Shown here piece after piece: positions 7,759 to 16,082 of a stretch of 64,000 nt of DNA. The notes beneath the pieces were generated by a model. It saw only the letters and a list, made by a program, of their open reading frames with translations. It was not told where the DNA came from and searched no databases. A program made the position numbers and the translations under genes. How positions within the stretch are numbered: position 1 is the first letter of the stretch; every line of letters starts with the position of its first letter. This DNA comes from Thiobacillus sp. (GTDB lineage: Bacteria; Pseudomonadota; Gammaproteobacteria; Burkholderiales; Thiobacillaceae), in the NCBI RefSeq assembly GCF_030696885.1, contig NZ_JAUYRI010000017.1:1-64000 (forward strand). The letters run 5' to 3'.

Positions 7759-9492
7759 CTAGTCTGCCTCGCGTTCGATGCCGCAACACTGAACCCGCTC
7801 GGCCGCCGGCTCGCTCAGGATGGCGCCGGTGACGGCGTTGGGACGGAACACCGTGCAGCCCTTGAGGCCGAGCGCGTGCGCCTGCCGGTAGAGGTCGGCG
7901 AAGCGTTCGAACGGCATCTCGGCGGCGACGTTGATGGTCTTGGAAATGGCGTTGTCGACATAAGGCTGCAGCGCCGCCTGCATGGCGAGATGGGCCAGCG
8001 GGTCGAGCTGGCGCGCCTCGACGAACGCCGGCGGCACCCCGCTGTTGCCCTGCGCCCGCCAGCGCTGCAGGGCGGAGTCGAGCACGGCGTGGGTGCGGTA
8101 GCTGCCGTCCGGCTGCAGCACGCGGCGCTCGGCCTCGCCGGCAAAAATTGGCTCGATCCCGCTGGAACAGTTGTTGGCCAGCAGGCTGATGGTGCCGGCC
8201 GGCGCGATCGCCAATAAATGGCTATTGCGGAGGCCGTGCACGGCGATGGCCTCGCGCAGGTCCGCCGGCAGTCGACTCGCAAAACCGCTCGCCAGAAACG
8301 CGTCGCGCGAGAAAGCCGGAAAGGCGCCTTTCTCGCGCGCCAGCTCGATCGAGGCCCGGTAGGCGGCATCGCGCACCGTCTGCATCGCCTGCGCCGCCCG
8401 CTGGCGCGCGGCTTCGCTGTCGTAGCGGAATCCCAGCAGCACCAGCGCGTCAGCCAGCCCGGTGACGCCAAGGCCGATGCGCCGCTTGAAGCGCGCTTCG
8501 CGCGCCTGCGCCGGCAATGGATAGCCCGAGACGTCGATGACATCGTCGAGGAAGCGCACGGCCAGGCGCGTGGCCTCCGCCAGCGCGCCGAAATCGAGCT
8601 GGGCCGCCGGAGAAAACGGCGCGATCACGAACGCGGTGAGGTTGAGCGAGCCGAGGTCGCAGGCGCCGTAGGGCGGCAGCGGAATTTCGCCGCAGGGGTT
8701 GGTGGCTGAGAGCGTTTCCAGGCTGCCCAGCGTGTTGTCGCGGTTGATGGTGTCGACGAACAGCACGCCGGGTTCGGCGGTGTCGTAGGCCGCGCGCAGG
8801 ATGCGCTGCCACAGCGCGCGCGCCTTCAGCGTGCGCGTCGCGGCGAGGCCGGGAAACATCAGCGGCCAGTCGGCGTCGTCCGCCACCGCCGCCATGAAGG
8901 CGTCCGTCACCAGCACCGACACGTTGAAATGCCGCAGCACCGCGGGATCGCGCTTGGCGTCGACGAAGGTCTCGATGTCGGGGTGGTCGCAGCGCAGTGT
9001 TGCCATCATCGCGCCGCGCCGCGCGCCGGTCGACAGCATGGTCGCGCACATCGCGTCCCAGATGTGCATGAAGGACACCGGGCCGGAGGCGATGGTGCCG
9101 GTGGCGGCGGCCTCCATGCCGGCCGGCCGCAGCGTGGAAAAATCGTAGCCGACGCCGCCGCCCTGCTGCATGGTGAGCGCGCCTTCCTTCAGCGCTTCGA
9201 AGATGTGTTCGAGGTCGTCGGCGATTTCGCCCATGACGAAGCAGTTGAACAGCGTGACATGACGGTCGCTGCCGGCCCCGGCGAGGATGCGGCCGGCGGG
9301 CAGGAAGCGGAAACCGTCCAGCAGCCCGTGGAAGCGCTCTGCCCAGACGTCGGCCGCATCGCCTTCGGCCTGCGCGATCGCCTGCGCCACCCGCTGCCAG
9401 CTGGCGCGGATGTCGGCCTCGCCGGCGGCACGGTAGCGGGTCTCCCAGATCAGGCGGGAGATCTCCATGCTGAAAGGGTCATTCGTCTTCAT
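7759..9492 (-). CDS. nrdJ: adenosylcobalamin-dependent ribonucleotide reductase (class II)
   Basis: A 577-residue class II ribonucleotide reductase, which reduces ribonucleotides to deoxyribonucleotides using a coenzyme-B12 radical, so it needs no NrdB subunit or oxygen. The N-terminal redox Cys is in LFNCFV (near residue 84). The radical-site loop NPCGEIPLP is near residue 265. The C-terminal tail carries the CC pair (VQCCG) that passes electrons from thioredoxin. There is no N-terminal ATP-cone, so dATP overall-activity control is not expected. ATG 9492 is used here; an internal ATG at 9468 is possible. No cobalamin riboswitch is seen in the 77-base divergent gap. Confidence 0.9.
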   Translation of the reverse strand: MKTNDPFSMEISRLIWETRYRAAGEADIRASWQRVAQAIAQAEGDAADVWAERFHGLLDGFRFLPAGRILAGAGSDRHVTLFNCFVMGEIADDLEHIFEALKEGALTMQQGGGVGYDFSTLRPAGMEAAATGTIASGPVSFMHIWDAMCATMLSTGARRGAMMATLRCDHPDIETFVDAKRDPAVLRHFNVSVLVTDAFMAAVADDADWPLMFPGLAATRTLKARALWQRILRAAYDTAEPGVLFVDTINRDNTLGSLETLSATNPCGEIPLPPYGACDLGSLNLTAFVIAPFSPAAQLDFGALAEATRLAVRFLDDVIDVSGYPLPAQAREARFKRRIGLGVTGLADALVLLGFRYDSEAARQRAAQAMQTVRDAAYRASIELAREKGAFPAFSRDAFLASGFASRLPADLREAIAVHGLRNSHLLAIAPAGTISLLANNCSSGIEPIFAGEAERRVLQPDGSYRTHAVLDSALQRWRAQGNSGVPPAFVEARQLDPLAHLAMQAALQPYVDNAISKTINVAAEMPFERFADLYRQAHALGLKGCTVFRPNAVTGAILSEPAAERVQCCGIEREAD

Positions 9493-9569
9493 AGGGATGC
9501 GATGTGACGCGACGTTTGAGGCATTATCTGTCCAGCTTCGACTTTGAGCATAGCCGCTTTGCCTTTCCC

Positions 9570-10589
9570 ATGATGGATGTGTCCCACCCCTATTCCGCGC
9601 TGACCCCCGACTGCGCGCTCGACGCGCTCGACAGCACTGGCCTCAGGGCCGACGGCCGCCTGCTGGCGCTGAACAGCTACGAGAACCGCGTCTACCAGAT
9701 GGGGGTGGAGGATGCCGCGCCGGACGCTCACCCTGCGGGCGGTTCGGGGGCAGCGCCGGTGGTGGTCAAGTTCTACCGCCCCGAACGCTGGAGCGACGCC
9801 GCCATCCTGGAGGAGCACGCGTACACGATCGATCTCGCCGCGCGCGAGATCCCGGTGGTTGCGCCGCTGGTGTTGAACGGCGCCACGCTGCACGCCCACG
9901 CGGGTTTTCGCTTCGCGGTATACCCTAAGCAGGGCGGGCGCATGCCCGAATTCGACCGCGCCGACACGCTGCAGTGGATGGGGCGCTTTCTCGGCCGCAT
10001 TCACGCCGTCGGCGCGCAGGCCGAGTTTGCGCAGCGGCCTGCGCTCACCCTTGAAACCTTCGGCACCGCGTCGCGCGATTTCCTGCGCGACGGCCACTGG
10101 CTGCCGTCCGATTTGGTCGCAGCGTGGGACAGCGTGGTCGAGCATGCGCTGTCCAGTGTGGCGATCTGTTACGAGCGCGCCGGCGCCGTGCAGGCCATCC
10201 GCCTGCACGGCGACTGCCACGCCGGCAACGTGCTGTGGACCGAATCGGGGCCTCATTTCGTCGACTTCGACGACAGCCGCATGGGGCCGGCGGTGCAGGA
10301 CCTGTGGATGCTGCTGTCGGGCGAGCGCGATGAGCAGCAGACGCAGATCAACGACATCCTCAAAGGCTATGAAGACTTCATGGACTTCGACCCGCGCGAA
10401 CTGCATCTGGTCGAGGCGCTCAGAACCCTGAGGCTGATCCACTATGCGGCCTGGCTCGCCCGCCGCTGGGACGACCCGGCCTTTCCCGCCGCGTTTCCGT
10501 GGTTCAATACCCAGTTGTACTGGCAGGCGCGCATCCTCGAATTGCGCGAGCAGATCGCGCTGATGGACGAGCCGCCACTGGTGGCATGA
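9570..10589 (+). CDS. srkA: SrkA/YihE-type serine/threonine protein kinase
   Basis: A 339-residue kinase of the SrkA (RdoA/YihE) group in the APH-like fold. The N-terminus HPYSALTPDCALDAL and LNSYENRVYQMG is typical. VVVKFYRPERW holds the ATP-site Lys, LHGDCHAGNVLW the catalytic loop, and FVDFDDSRMGP the metal-binding Asp. In E. coli SrkA counteracts MazEF-linked stress death. A GTG at 9504 is in frame, but homologs start at the region encoded after 9570, so ATG 9570 is chosen although no good ribosome-binding site precedes it. It diverges from nrdJ and is followed by the amidotransferase gene after 135 bases. Confidence 0.85.
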   Translation: MMDVSHPYSALTPDCALDALDSTGLRADGRLLALNSYENRVYQMGVEDAAPDAHPAGGSGAAPVVVKFYRPERWSDAAILEEHAYTIDLAAREIPVVAPLVLNGATLHAHAGFRFAVYPKQGGRMPEFDRADTLQWMGRFLGRIHAVGAQAEFAQRPALTLETFGTASRDFLRDGHWLPSDLVAAWDSVVEHALSSVAICYERAGAVQAIRLHGDCHAGNVLWTESGPHFVDFDDSRMGPAVQDLWMLLSGERDEQQTQINDILKGYEDFMDFDPRELHLVEALRTLRLIHYAAWLARRWDDPAFPAAFPWFNTQLYWQARILELREQIALMDEPPLVA

Positions 10590-10593
10590 AAGC

Positions 10594-10610
10594 GTGTCCA
10601 CGCAGGACAC
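10594..10610. repeat. short perfect inverted repeat after srkA
   Basis: GTGTCC and GGACAC are separated by five bases just after the srkA stop codon. A second stem, CGAAAG/CTTTCG, lies at about 10666-10682. Neither is followed by a T run, so they may stabilise the mRNA end or mark an operator rather than terminate transcription. Confidence 0.35.
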
Positions 10611-10724
10611 GACAATGTCGGTGGAAAATCTACACTGAGTGCATGCGCGCGGACATTCACACGCGAAAGATCCCCTTTCGTGTGCCTTCGCGCCCGGCGT
10701 GGAAAAAAATGAGATCGATACACA

Positions 10725-12491
10725 ATGTGCGGCATCGCAGGTGAATTCCGGTTCGACTACAAGGCGCCCGAGCCCGACATCATGGCGCGCATGCTGGCGA
10801 AGCTGGCGCGGCGCGGGCCGGACGCCGAGGGCCAGCACGCCGACGGCGCGGTGCGGCTGGGCCACCGCCGGCTGGCGATCATCGATCTGTCGACGCGCTC
10901 GCAGCAGCCGATGGTCGATGCGGCGAGCGGCACCGCGCTGGTGTTCAACGGCACCATCTACAACTATCCTGAACTGCGCGCCGAGCTGATCGCGCTCGGC
11001 CAGGTCTTCCATTCGGACGGCGACACCGAGGTCATCCTGCGCGCGTACCTGCAATGGGGCGAGGCCTGCGTCGAGCGCCTGCACGGCATGTTCGCGTTCG
11101 CCATGTGGAATCGCGAGACACTGTTCCTGGCGCGCGACCGTCTTGGCATCAAGCCGCTGTACTACAGTGAAACCCTCGGTTGCTTCCGCTTCGCCTCGAC
11201 CCCGCAGGCGCTGATTGCCGCGGGCGGCGTCGACACCGGCATCGATGCGGTCGCGCTGCACCACCTGTTCACGCTGCATGCGGTGGTGCCGGCGCCGCGC
11301 ACGATCTTCAACGGCATCCGCAAGCTCGCGCCTGGCACCACGCTGACGGTGAATACGCGCGGCGAACTCAGCCACAGGAAATACTGGTCGTTGCCGGCGC
11401 AACGACCAGCGACGGCGCGAACCGACGCCGAGTGGACCGAGGCGATCCACGAAAGCCTCCGTCAGGCGGTGAAAAAGCGCATCGAGATCGCCGACGTCAA
11501 GGTCGGCGTGCTGCTCTCGGGCGGGCTGGATTCGAGCCTGCTGGTGGCCTTGCTGGCCGAGCAGGGGGTGCCCGACCTGATGACCTTCTCGGTCGGCTTC
11601 GAGGACCAGCCGGAAGAGCGCGGCAACGAGTTTGAATACTCCGATCCGGTGGCGGCGATGTACGGCACGCGCCACCACAAGTATCTGATCCCGAATGCCG
11701 AGGTGCTGCGCCGCCTGCCGGAGGCGGTGGACCAGATGTGCGAGCCGATGTTCGCGCAGGACGCGGTGGCTTTCTACCTGCTGGCCGAGCAGGTCAGCCA
11801 GGCGGTCAAGGTGGTGCAGAGCGGGCAGGGCGCCGACGAGGTGTTCGGCGGCTATTTCTGGTATCCGCGCATGGTGGCGGACACGCAGGGCTCGCCGCTG
11901 GAACGCTTCCGCCGCCATTACTTCGACCGCGACCACGACGAATTCCTCGACATGACCTTGCCGGCGTATCACGGGCCCGACTACACGGGCGAGCTGATCG
12001 CCGCGCACCTGGCGGAACCTTTTGCCGACGAATTCATCGATCAGGTGTTGCGCATGGATACGACGATGCTGATCACCGATGATCCGGTGAAGCGGGTCGA
12101 CAACATGACCATGGCATGGGGACTCGAAGCACGCGTGCCTTTCCTCGATCACCAACTGGTGGAACTGGCGGCGGCGATGCCACCCCACCTCAAGCTGGCG
12201 TCGGAAGGCAAGCACGTGCTGAAAAGCATTGCGCGCGGTCGGGTGCCGGACGCGGTGATCGACCGCAAGAAGGGCTATTTCCCCATGCCCGCTCTCAAAT
12301 TCGTACGTGGAGACTTCTTGAACTTCATGCAGGACATTCTGAATTCCCAGGCCTGCCGCGAGCGCGGCCTCTACCATCGCGCCTACGTCGACAGGCTGCT
12401 GGATGCCCCCGAGCAGCACCACACCCGCATCCAGGGCAGCAAGCTGTGGCATATGGCGCTGCTCGAATACTGGCTGCAGAAAAATGGTTAA
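10725..12491 (+). CDS. asnO: asparagine synthase-like N-acetylglutaminylglutamine amidotransferase
   Basis: A 588-residue class II glutamine amidotransferase. The Cys nucleophile is residue 2 (MCGIAGEFRFDY), followed by RRGPDAEG, LGHRRLAIIDLS and FNGTIYNYPELR. The synthase half has the ATP-pyrophosphatase loop LLSGGLDSSLL (near residue 262). Details such as HAVVPAPRTIF, FSVGFEDQPEERGNEFEYSD and KVVQSGQGADEVFGGYFWYP match the NAGGN amidotransferase subgroup rather than ordinary AsnB. That enzyme amidates N-acetylglutaminylglutamine to the osmolyte NAGGN. Its usual partner, the peptide synthetase, is not in this window. Ordinary asparagine synthesis remains an alternative. Confidence 0.8.
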   Translation: MCGIAGEFRFDYKAPEPDIMARMLAKLARRGPDAEGQHADGAVRLGHRRLAIIDLSTRSQQPMVDAASGTALVFNGTIYNYPELRAELIALGQVFHSDGDTEVILRAYLQWGEACVERLHGMFAFAMWNRETLFLARDRLGIKPLYYSETLGCFRFASTPQALIAAGGVDTGIDAVALHHLFTLHAVVPAPRTIFNGIRKLAPGTTLTVNTRGELSHRKYWSLPAQRPATARTDAEWTEAIHESLRQAVKKRIEIADVKVGVLLSGGLDSSLLVALLAEQGVPDLMTFSVGFEDQPEERGNEFEYSDPVAAMYGTRHHKYLIPNAEVLRRLPEAVDQMCEPMFAQDAVAFYLLAEQVSQAVKVVQSGQGADEVFGGYFWYPRMVADTQGSPLERFRRHYFDRDHDEFLDMTLPAYHGPDYTGELIAAHLAEPFADEFIDQVLRMDTTMLITDDPVKRVDNMTMAWGLEARVPFLDHQLVELAAAMPPHLKLASEGKHVLKSIARGRVPDAVIDRKKGYFPMPALKFVRGDFLNFMQDILNSQACRERGLYHRAYVDRLLDAPEQHHTRIQGSKLWHMALLEYWLQKNG

Positions 12492-12540
12492 TCGCCTTGG
12501 GCCCAGCGTTCGCCCCCTCTACCCCTTCGGGGCACCGAGG

Positions 12541-12583
12541 TCCCGCTTGCGGGGGATAAGCAGCGACTTGCCCGCTTGCGGGC
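12541..12583. repeat. two copies of a CCCGCTTGCGGG palindrome
   Basis: CCCGCTTGCGGG occurs at 12542-12553 and again at 12570-12581 in the gap between the amidotransferase and the transglycosylase. Both can form short hairpins. They lack T runs, and may be REP-like units or mRNA-processing hairpins. Confidence 0.4.
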
Positions 12584-12591
12584 TTAGTCGA

Positions 12592-13875
12592 GTGCTTAGT
12601 CGTTTCACCAGGGTTGGGGAGGGGGCGGTTTGGGCATTGCTTCTGATGGCGACGCTCGTCAGCCTGCCGGTCCACGCCCAGGCCACCTTCGACGACTGGC
12701 TGGCCGCCTTCCGCCAGGACGCGGCGGAACAAGGCATTTCCGCCGCCACGCTCGACGCTGCGCTGAGCGGAATCACGCCGATCGAACGCGTGGTCGAACT
12801 CGACCGCCGCCAGCCCGAATTCCTGCAGACGTTTTCCGATTATCTTGGCCGGCGTGTCAATGCGCAGCAGGTTGAACGCGGTCAGGCAATGCTCGCCGAA
12901 CACGCCGCGCTGCTCGATGCGGTCGAACAGCGCTACGGCGTGCCGAAAACCGTGCTGGTGGCATTCTGGGGGCTGGAAACCAACTACGGGTCCACACTCG
13001 GCAGCCTCAACATTCCGGCCAGCCTCGCCACGCTGGCTTTCGACGGCCGCCGCAGCGCGTTCTTTCGCAGCCAGCTGCTCGATGCGCTGCGCATTATCGA
13101 CGGTGGGCATGTGGCCGCCATCGATATGAACGGTTCGTGGGCGGGCGCGATGGGGCATATGCAATTCATGCCATCGACCTTCCGCGCCTATGCGGTCGAT
13201 GCCGATGGCGATGCCCGCATCGACCTGTGGCAGTCACTGCCCGATGCCATGTTTTCGGCGGCGAACTACCTCACACGCGCAGGCTGGCGCCAGGGCGAAC
13301 CGGTGGCGCTGGAAGTGCGATTGCCGGCCGGCTTCGATTTTCGTGGGATCGGCGTGAATCAGCGCCAGCCGGTCGCCGACTGGGCCGCGCGCGGCGTACA
13401 GGCGGCGGACGGCAGCGCCCTGCCGGGCACTGGCCGCGCTGCCGTCGTGCTGCCGCAGGGCTGGCAGGGCCCGGCCTTCATGGTCTACGACAACTTTGAC
13501 GTGGTGATGCGCTGGAACCGCTCGGTCAATTACGCACTGGCGGTGGCTCAGTTGTCATGGCAGCTGGCAGGTGGCGCGCCGCTGGTTGCGCAGCCGGGCG
13601 AAGCTGGCGCGCTCAGCACGGCACAGCTGCAGTCCCTGCAGCTGGCCTTGAATGCGCTTGGCTTCGATGCCGGGCCGGAGGATGGCCTGCTGGGCCCGCG
13701 CACGCAGGCTGCGCTCCGCCAGTATCAGGCGGACCACGGCCTGCCGGCCGACGGCTATCCCGCGCCCAGCGTGCTGGCGCACGTCGAGCGCAAGCATGCC
13801 GACATGGTGGGCGCGGCCCTGATTGGCCCGCTGACCGATCCCCAGCCCGGCGACGCGCCGCCGACCGCCCCCTGA
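12592..13875 (+). CDS. mltB: lytic murein transglycosylase, MltB family, with peptidoglycan-binding domain
   Basis: A 427-residue exported enzyme that cleaves the MurNAc-GlcNAc bond of peptidoglycan with 1,6-anhydro product formation. The catalytic Glu is in FWGLETNYGSTLGS; GSWAGAMGHMQFMPSTF is the family glycan-binding block. The C-terminus (LQSLQLALNALGFDAGPEDGL to ALRQYQADHGLP) is a PG_binding_1 domain. The frame is open much further upstream into the amidotransferase gene, so the start is uncertain: GTG 12592 is chosen because it gives a proper signal peptide (Arg-containing start, then VWALLLMATLVSLPVHA). No lipobox is seen, so it is soluble periplasmic rather than a lipoprotein. Confidence 0.85.
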   Translation: MLSRFTRVGEGAVWALLLMATLVSLPVHAQATFDDWLAAFRQDAAEQGISAATLDAALSGITPIERVVELDRRQPEFLQTFSDYLGRRVNAQQVERGQAMLAEHAALLDAVEQRYGVPKTVLVAFWGLETNYGSTLGSLNIPASLATLAFDGRRSAFFRSQLLDALRIIDGGHVAAIDMNGSWAGAMGHMQFMPSTFRAYAVDADGDARIDLWQSLPDAMFSAANYLTRAGWRQGEPVALEVRLPAGFDFRGIGVNQRQPVADWAARGVQAADGSALPGTGRAAVVLPQGWQGPAFMVYDNFDVVMRWNRSVNYALAVAQLSWQLAGGAPLVAQPGEAGALSTAQLQSLQLALNALGFDAGPEDGLLGPRTQAALRQYQADHGLPADGYPAPSVLAHVERKHADMVGAALIGPLTDPQPGDAPPTAP

Positions 13876-13921
13876 GCCCGGTTGTGCTATTTTCTGCAAA
13901 GGACAAGATGGAGGGAATCGA

Positions 13922-14323
13922 GTGAGTGACGCGCGCAATGTGCTGGGCGGTCTGCTGCAGGTGTGCAGCGTGTCGCCGATGACCGGCTTCGTGCGCGACG
14001 GCGTCTGCCATACCGGTCCTCAGGACATCGGCAGCCACACCGTGTGCGTGCAGATGACCGAGGCCTTTCTCGATTATTCGCTGCAGCACGGCAACGACCT
14101 GATCTCCCCGGCGCCGGAATACGATTTCCCCGGGCTGCAGCCGGGCGACCGCTGGTGCATGTGCGCCGCGCGCTGGCTGCAGGCCGCCGAAGACGGCATG
14201 GCGCCGCCGGTGGTGCTGGAGGCCACCCATGCGCGCGCGCTGCAGCAGATCGCGCTGGGCGATCTGGAATACCACGCGCTGCGCACACCCGATTACCCCG
14301 GCCAGGATTTCACCCCCCGATGA
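13922..14323 (+). CDS. DUF2237 family protein
   Basis: A 133-residue protein matching DUF2237 over its whole length: NVLGGLLQVCSVSPMTGFVRDG, GPQDIGSHTVCVQMTEAFLDYS, GNDLISPAPEYDFPGLQPGDRWCMCAARW and VVLEATHARAL. The several conserved Cys (VC, WCMC) suggest metal or redox chemistry, but the function is not known. The start is GTG at 13922. Its stop overlaps the ATG of the zinc-ribbon gene (ATGA), so the two are translationally coupled; the transglycosylase lies 46 bases upstream. Confidence 0.85.
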   Translation: MSDARNVLGGLLQVCSVSPMTGFVRDGVCHTGPQDIGSHTVCVQMTEAFLDYSLQHGNDLISPAPEYDFPGLQPGDRWCMCAARWLQAAEDGMAPPVVLEATHARALQQIALGDLEYHALRTPDYPGQDFTPR

Positions 14324-14667
14324 GCCTGCAATGCTGGAAATGCGGCGCCAGCCTGGCCGGCATGCTGCTGCCGCTGTCGCGCCGTGAAACCTGTTCCAGT
14401 TGCCGCGCCGACCTGCACGTGTGCAAGCAGTGCCGCCATTTCGATGCGCACCGTGCCGGTCAGTGCCGCGAGCTGGCGGCCGATCGCGTCGCCGACAAGA
14501 CGCGATCCAACGATTGCGGCTGGTTCGTGCCGCGGCCGGAAGCCTACAAGGGCGGTGGCGCGGCGATCGCGCAGGCCAGCCGCAGCGCACTCGACGCCTT
14601 GTTTTCGAAACAGGACGCCGGCACGTCGGACACCCCCGCCTCGGTCGACGACCTGTTCAAGAAATAA
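14320..14667 (+). CDS. small zinc-ribbon protein
   Basis: A 115-residue protein with Cys pairs spaced for zinc ribbons: CWKCG (residues 5-9), then CSSC and CKQC, plus two further Cys at CRELA and NDCGWF. The C-terminal 40 residues are Ala/Ser/Asp rich and end in VDDLFKK, which looks like a flexible interaction tail. I do not know a function. It overlaps the DUF2237 stop by four bases and its end overlaps the convergent DMT gene by 11 bases, so no terminator separates them. Confidence 0.7.
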   Translation: MSLQCWKCGASLAGMLLPLSRRETCSSCRADLHVCKQCRHFDAHRAGQCRELAADRVADKTRSNDCGWFVPRPEAYKGGGAAIAQASRSALDALFSKQDAGTSDTPASVDDLFKK

Positions 14668-15547
14668 CGGGCCGGCGCAGCTGGCGCAGCGCCTGCCATT
14701 CGTACAGCAGCAGCCCCGCGCCGATCAGTGCAATGCCGGCCCAGCCGAGCGCAGGGATGTGTTCCTGGTTCAGCGTTTTGCCCAGCAGCAGCGCAGCCAC
14801 CGGCGTCACCAGCATGATCAGCGCGACGCGGCCGGCGTCAAGCCGCTTGATCACGTAGTAATACAGCGTAAACCCCACCAACGATCCCAGCACGCCGAGA
14901 TAGACGATGGACATCGCCGCGCGCAGCGTAATGTCCGGCGGCAGCTGCGCGGCATCGGCCACCAGCCATGCCACGATCAGGAAGGGTGTAGCGACGCCGA
15001 GCGAGCCGGTGGTGATGGAGAGCGAGGAAATACGCACGTTGAGCCGCTTGATCCATACCAGCCCCAGCGCCTGCGTCGTCATGCCGGCCACCACCGCGGC
15101 GGTGCCGAGCGTGGCATGGCCATCGCCCGGCCACGGTTGGCCGAAGATCAGCCACAGCCCCGCCAGGGCGAGCGCCAGCCCCGCGATGCGCAGCGGCGTC
15201 AGCGTGCGCTCGGACAGCCACAGCGCGGCGAACACCCCGGTCAGCAGCGGCGACAGGCCGAAGATCACCGAAATCAGCCCCGACGGAATATGCAGCGCCC
15301 CCCAGGAGGTGAGCAGCATTGACACACCCAGTGTGAGACCGCTGATCGCATACAGCCGCCGCGCCGCCGGCGTGAAGGGAAACGTGGTGCGGGTGGCGAA
15401 CAGCAGCAGGACGCAGAGCGCCAGCCCGATCAGCATCCGCCCCATCACGGCGAAACTGAAGCTGGACCCCTGCGCGCCCCACTGGATGGCGAGCGGCGTG
15501 GTCGACCAGATCAGGATGACGCCGAGGTAGGCGGCAGGCAGAGACAT
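14657..15547 (-). CDS. DMT-superfamily EamA transporter
   Basis: A 296-residue integral membrane protein with about ten hydrophobic helices in two repeated EamA halves; the first starts LGVILIWSTTPLAIQWGA and the second near TLGTAAVVAGMTTQALGLVWIKRL. EamA proteins export amino acids, nucleosides or other small metabolites; the substrate is not predictable here. ATG 15547 is selected because it opens directly into the first helix (MSLPAAYLGV). It follows rnk by 13 bases on the same strand, so the two are probably co-transcribed. Confidence 0.8.
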   Translation of the reverse strand: MSLPAAYLGVILIWSTTPLAIQWGAQGSSFSFAVMGRMLIGLALCVLLLFATRTTFPFTPAARRLYAISGLTLGVSMLLTSWGALHIPSGLISVIFGLSPLLTGVFAALWLSERTLTPLRIAGLALALAGLWLIFGQPWPGDGHATLGTAAVVAGMTTQALGLVWIKRLNVRISSLSITTGSLGVATPFLIVAWLVADAAQLPPDITLRAAMSIVYLGVLGSLVGFTLYYYVIKRLDAGRVALIMLVTPVAALLLGKTLNQEHIPALGWAGIALIGAGLLLYEWQALRQLRRPVIS

Positions 15548-15560
15548 GGCGCCTGTTGGA

Positions 15561-15977
15561 TCAGCGCATGAAATCGCCCGCGCGTTCGGGCTGGTAGGGG
15601 AGGTCGACGATGCGCGCACGCACGGTTTGTCCGTTCGGCGCCAGCCATTCGATCTGCTGGCCGACCGCCAGACCCAGCACCGCGACGCCGGCGGGCGCGG
15701 CGACCGACAGCTGGTCGGGCGCACCGGTGAAATCGCGCGGATAGACGAGGGTCGCTTCCACTTCGCGCCCGGCCGGCTCGACCACGAAGCGCACGCGCGA
15801 ATTCATCGTCACCACGTCGGGCGGCATCGCTTCGGCGGGGGTGATCTGTGCGCGGTCGAGTTCCTCGCGCAGCGCCTCCACGCCGGGCTGGCTCTCCGGC
15901 AGCGTGGCAAGCAGGGTTTCGAGGCGCTCCAGATCGCGCTCGGATACGGTGATGGCGGGGCGGGTGGTGATTTCCAT
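15561..15977 (-). CDS. rnk: Rnk, nucleoside diphosphate kinase regulator
   Basis: A 138-residue protein of the Rnk group: a short N-terminal helical part (ITVSERDLERLETLLATLP) and a GreA/GreB-type C-terminal domain (VTMNSRVRFVV, EATLVYPRDF, SVAAPAGVAVLGLAVGQQIEWLAPNG). Rnk binds RNA polymerase and influences nucleoside diphosphate kinase activity in Pseudomonas and E. coli. It lacks the long coiled-coil that gives GreA its cleavage function. A good ribosome-binding site (TAGGAGACC on the minus strand) precedes the start. Confidence 0.9.
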   Translation of the reverse strand: MEITTRPAITVSERDLERLETLLATLPESQPGVEALREELDRAQITPAEAMPPDVVTMNSRVRFVVEPAGREVEATLVYPRDFTGAPDQLSVAAPAGVAVLGLAVGQQIEWLAPNGQTVRARIVDLPYQPERAGDFMR

Positions 15978-16006
15978 GGCGGTCTCCTAAAGCAGGCTCA
16001 AAAATG

Positions 16007-16034
16007 AAAACCGCCCGGGCCGAAGCCCGGGCGG
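16007..16034 (-). terminator. rho-independent terminator after the thioredoxin-HEAT gene
   Basis: A perfect ten-pair stem (CCGCCCGGGC / GCCCGGGCGG) with a four-base TTCG loop on the minus strand is followed by TTTT and, after CA, TTTTT. It separates the gene at 16083-16721 from rnk. Confidence 0.9.
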
Positions 16035-16082
16035 TGTTGCACAAAACTATAGCACCGAAGCGGCGTCAGGGCCAGCCCGTGG

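Noticed and set aside
9493..9569. Possible cobalamin riboswitch controlling the B12-dependent reductase
   Set aside because: The gap to the divergent gene is only 77 bases and contains no recognisable B12-box or the needed helices.
9489..12452. A 987-codon open frame on the minus strand across the srkA and amidotransferase genes
   Set aside because: It is antisense to two well-conserved genes with intact active sites, and its peptide is Arg/His/Gln-rich low-quality sequence, the usual mirror of GC-rich coding DNA.
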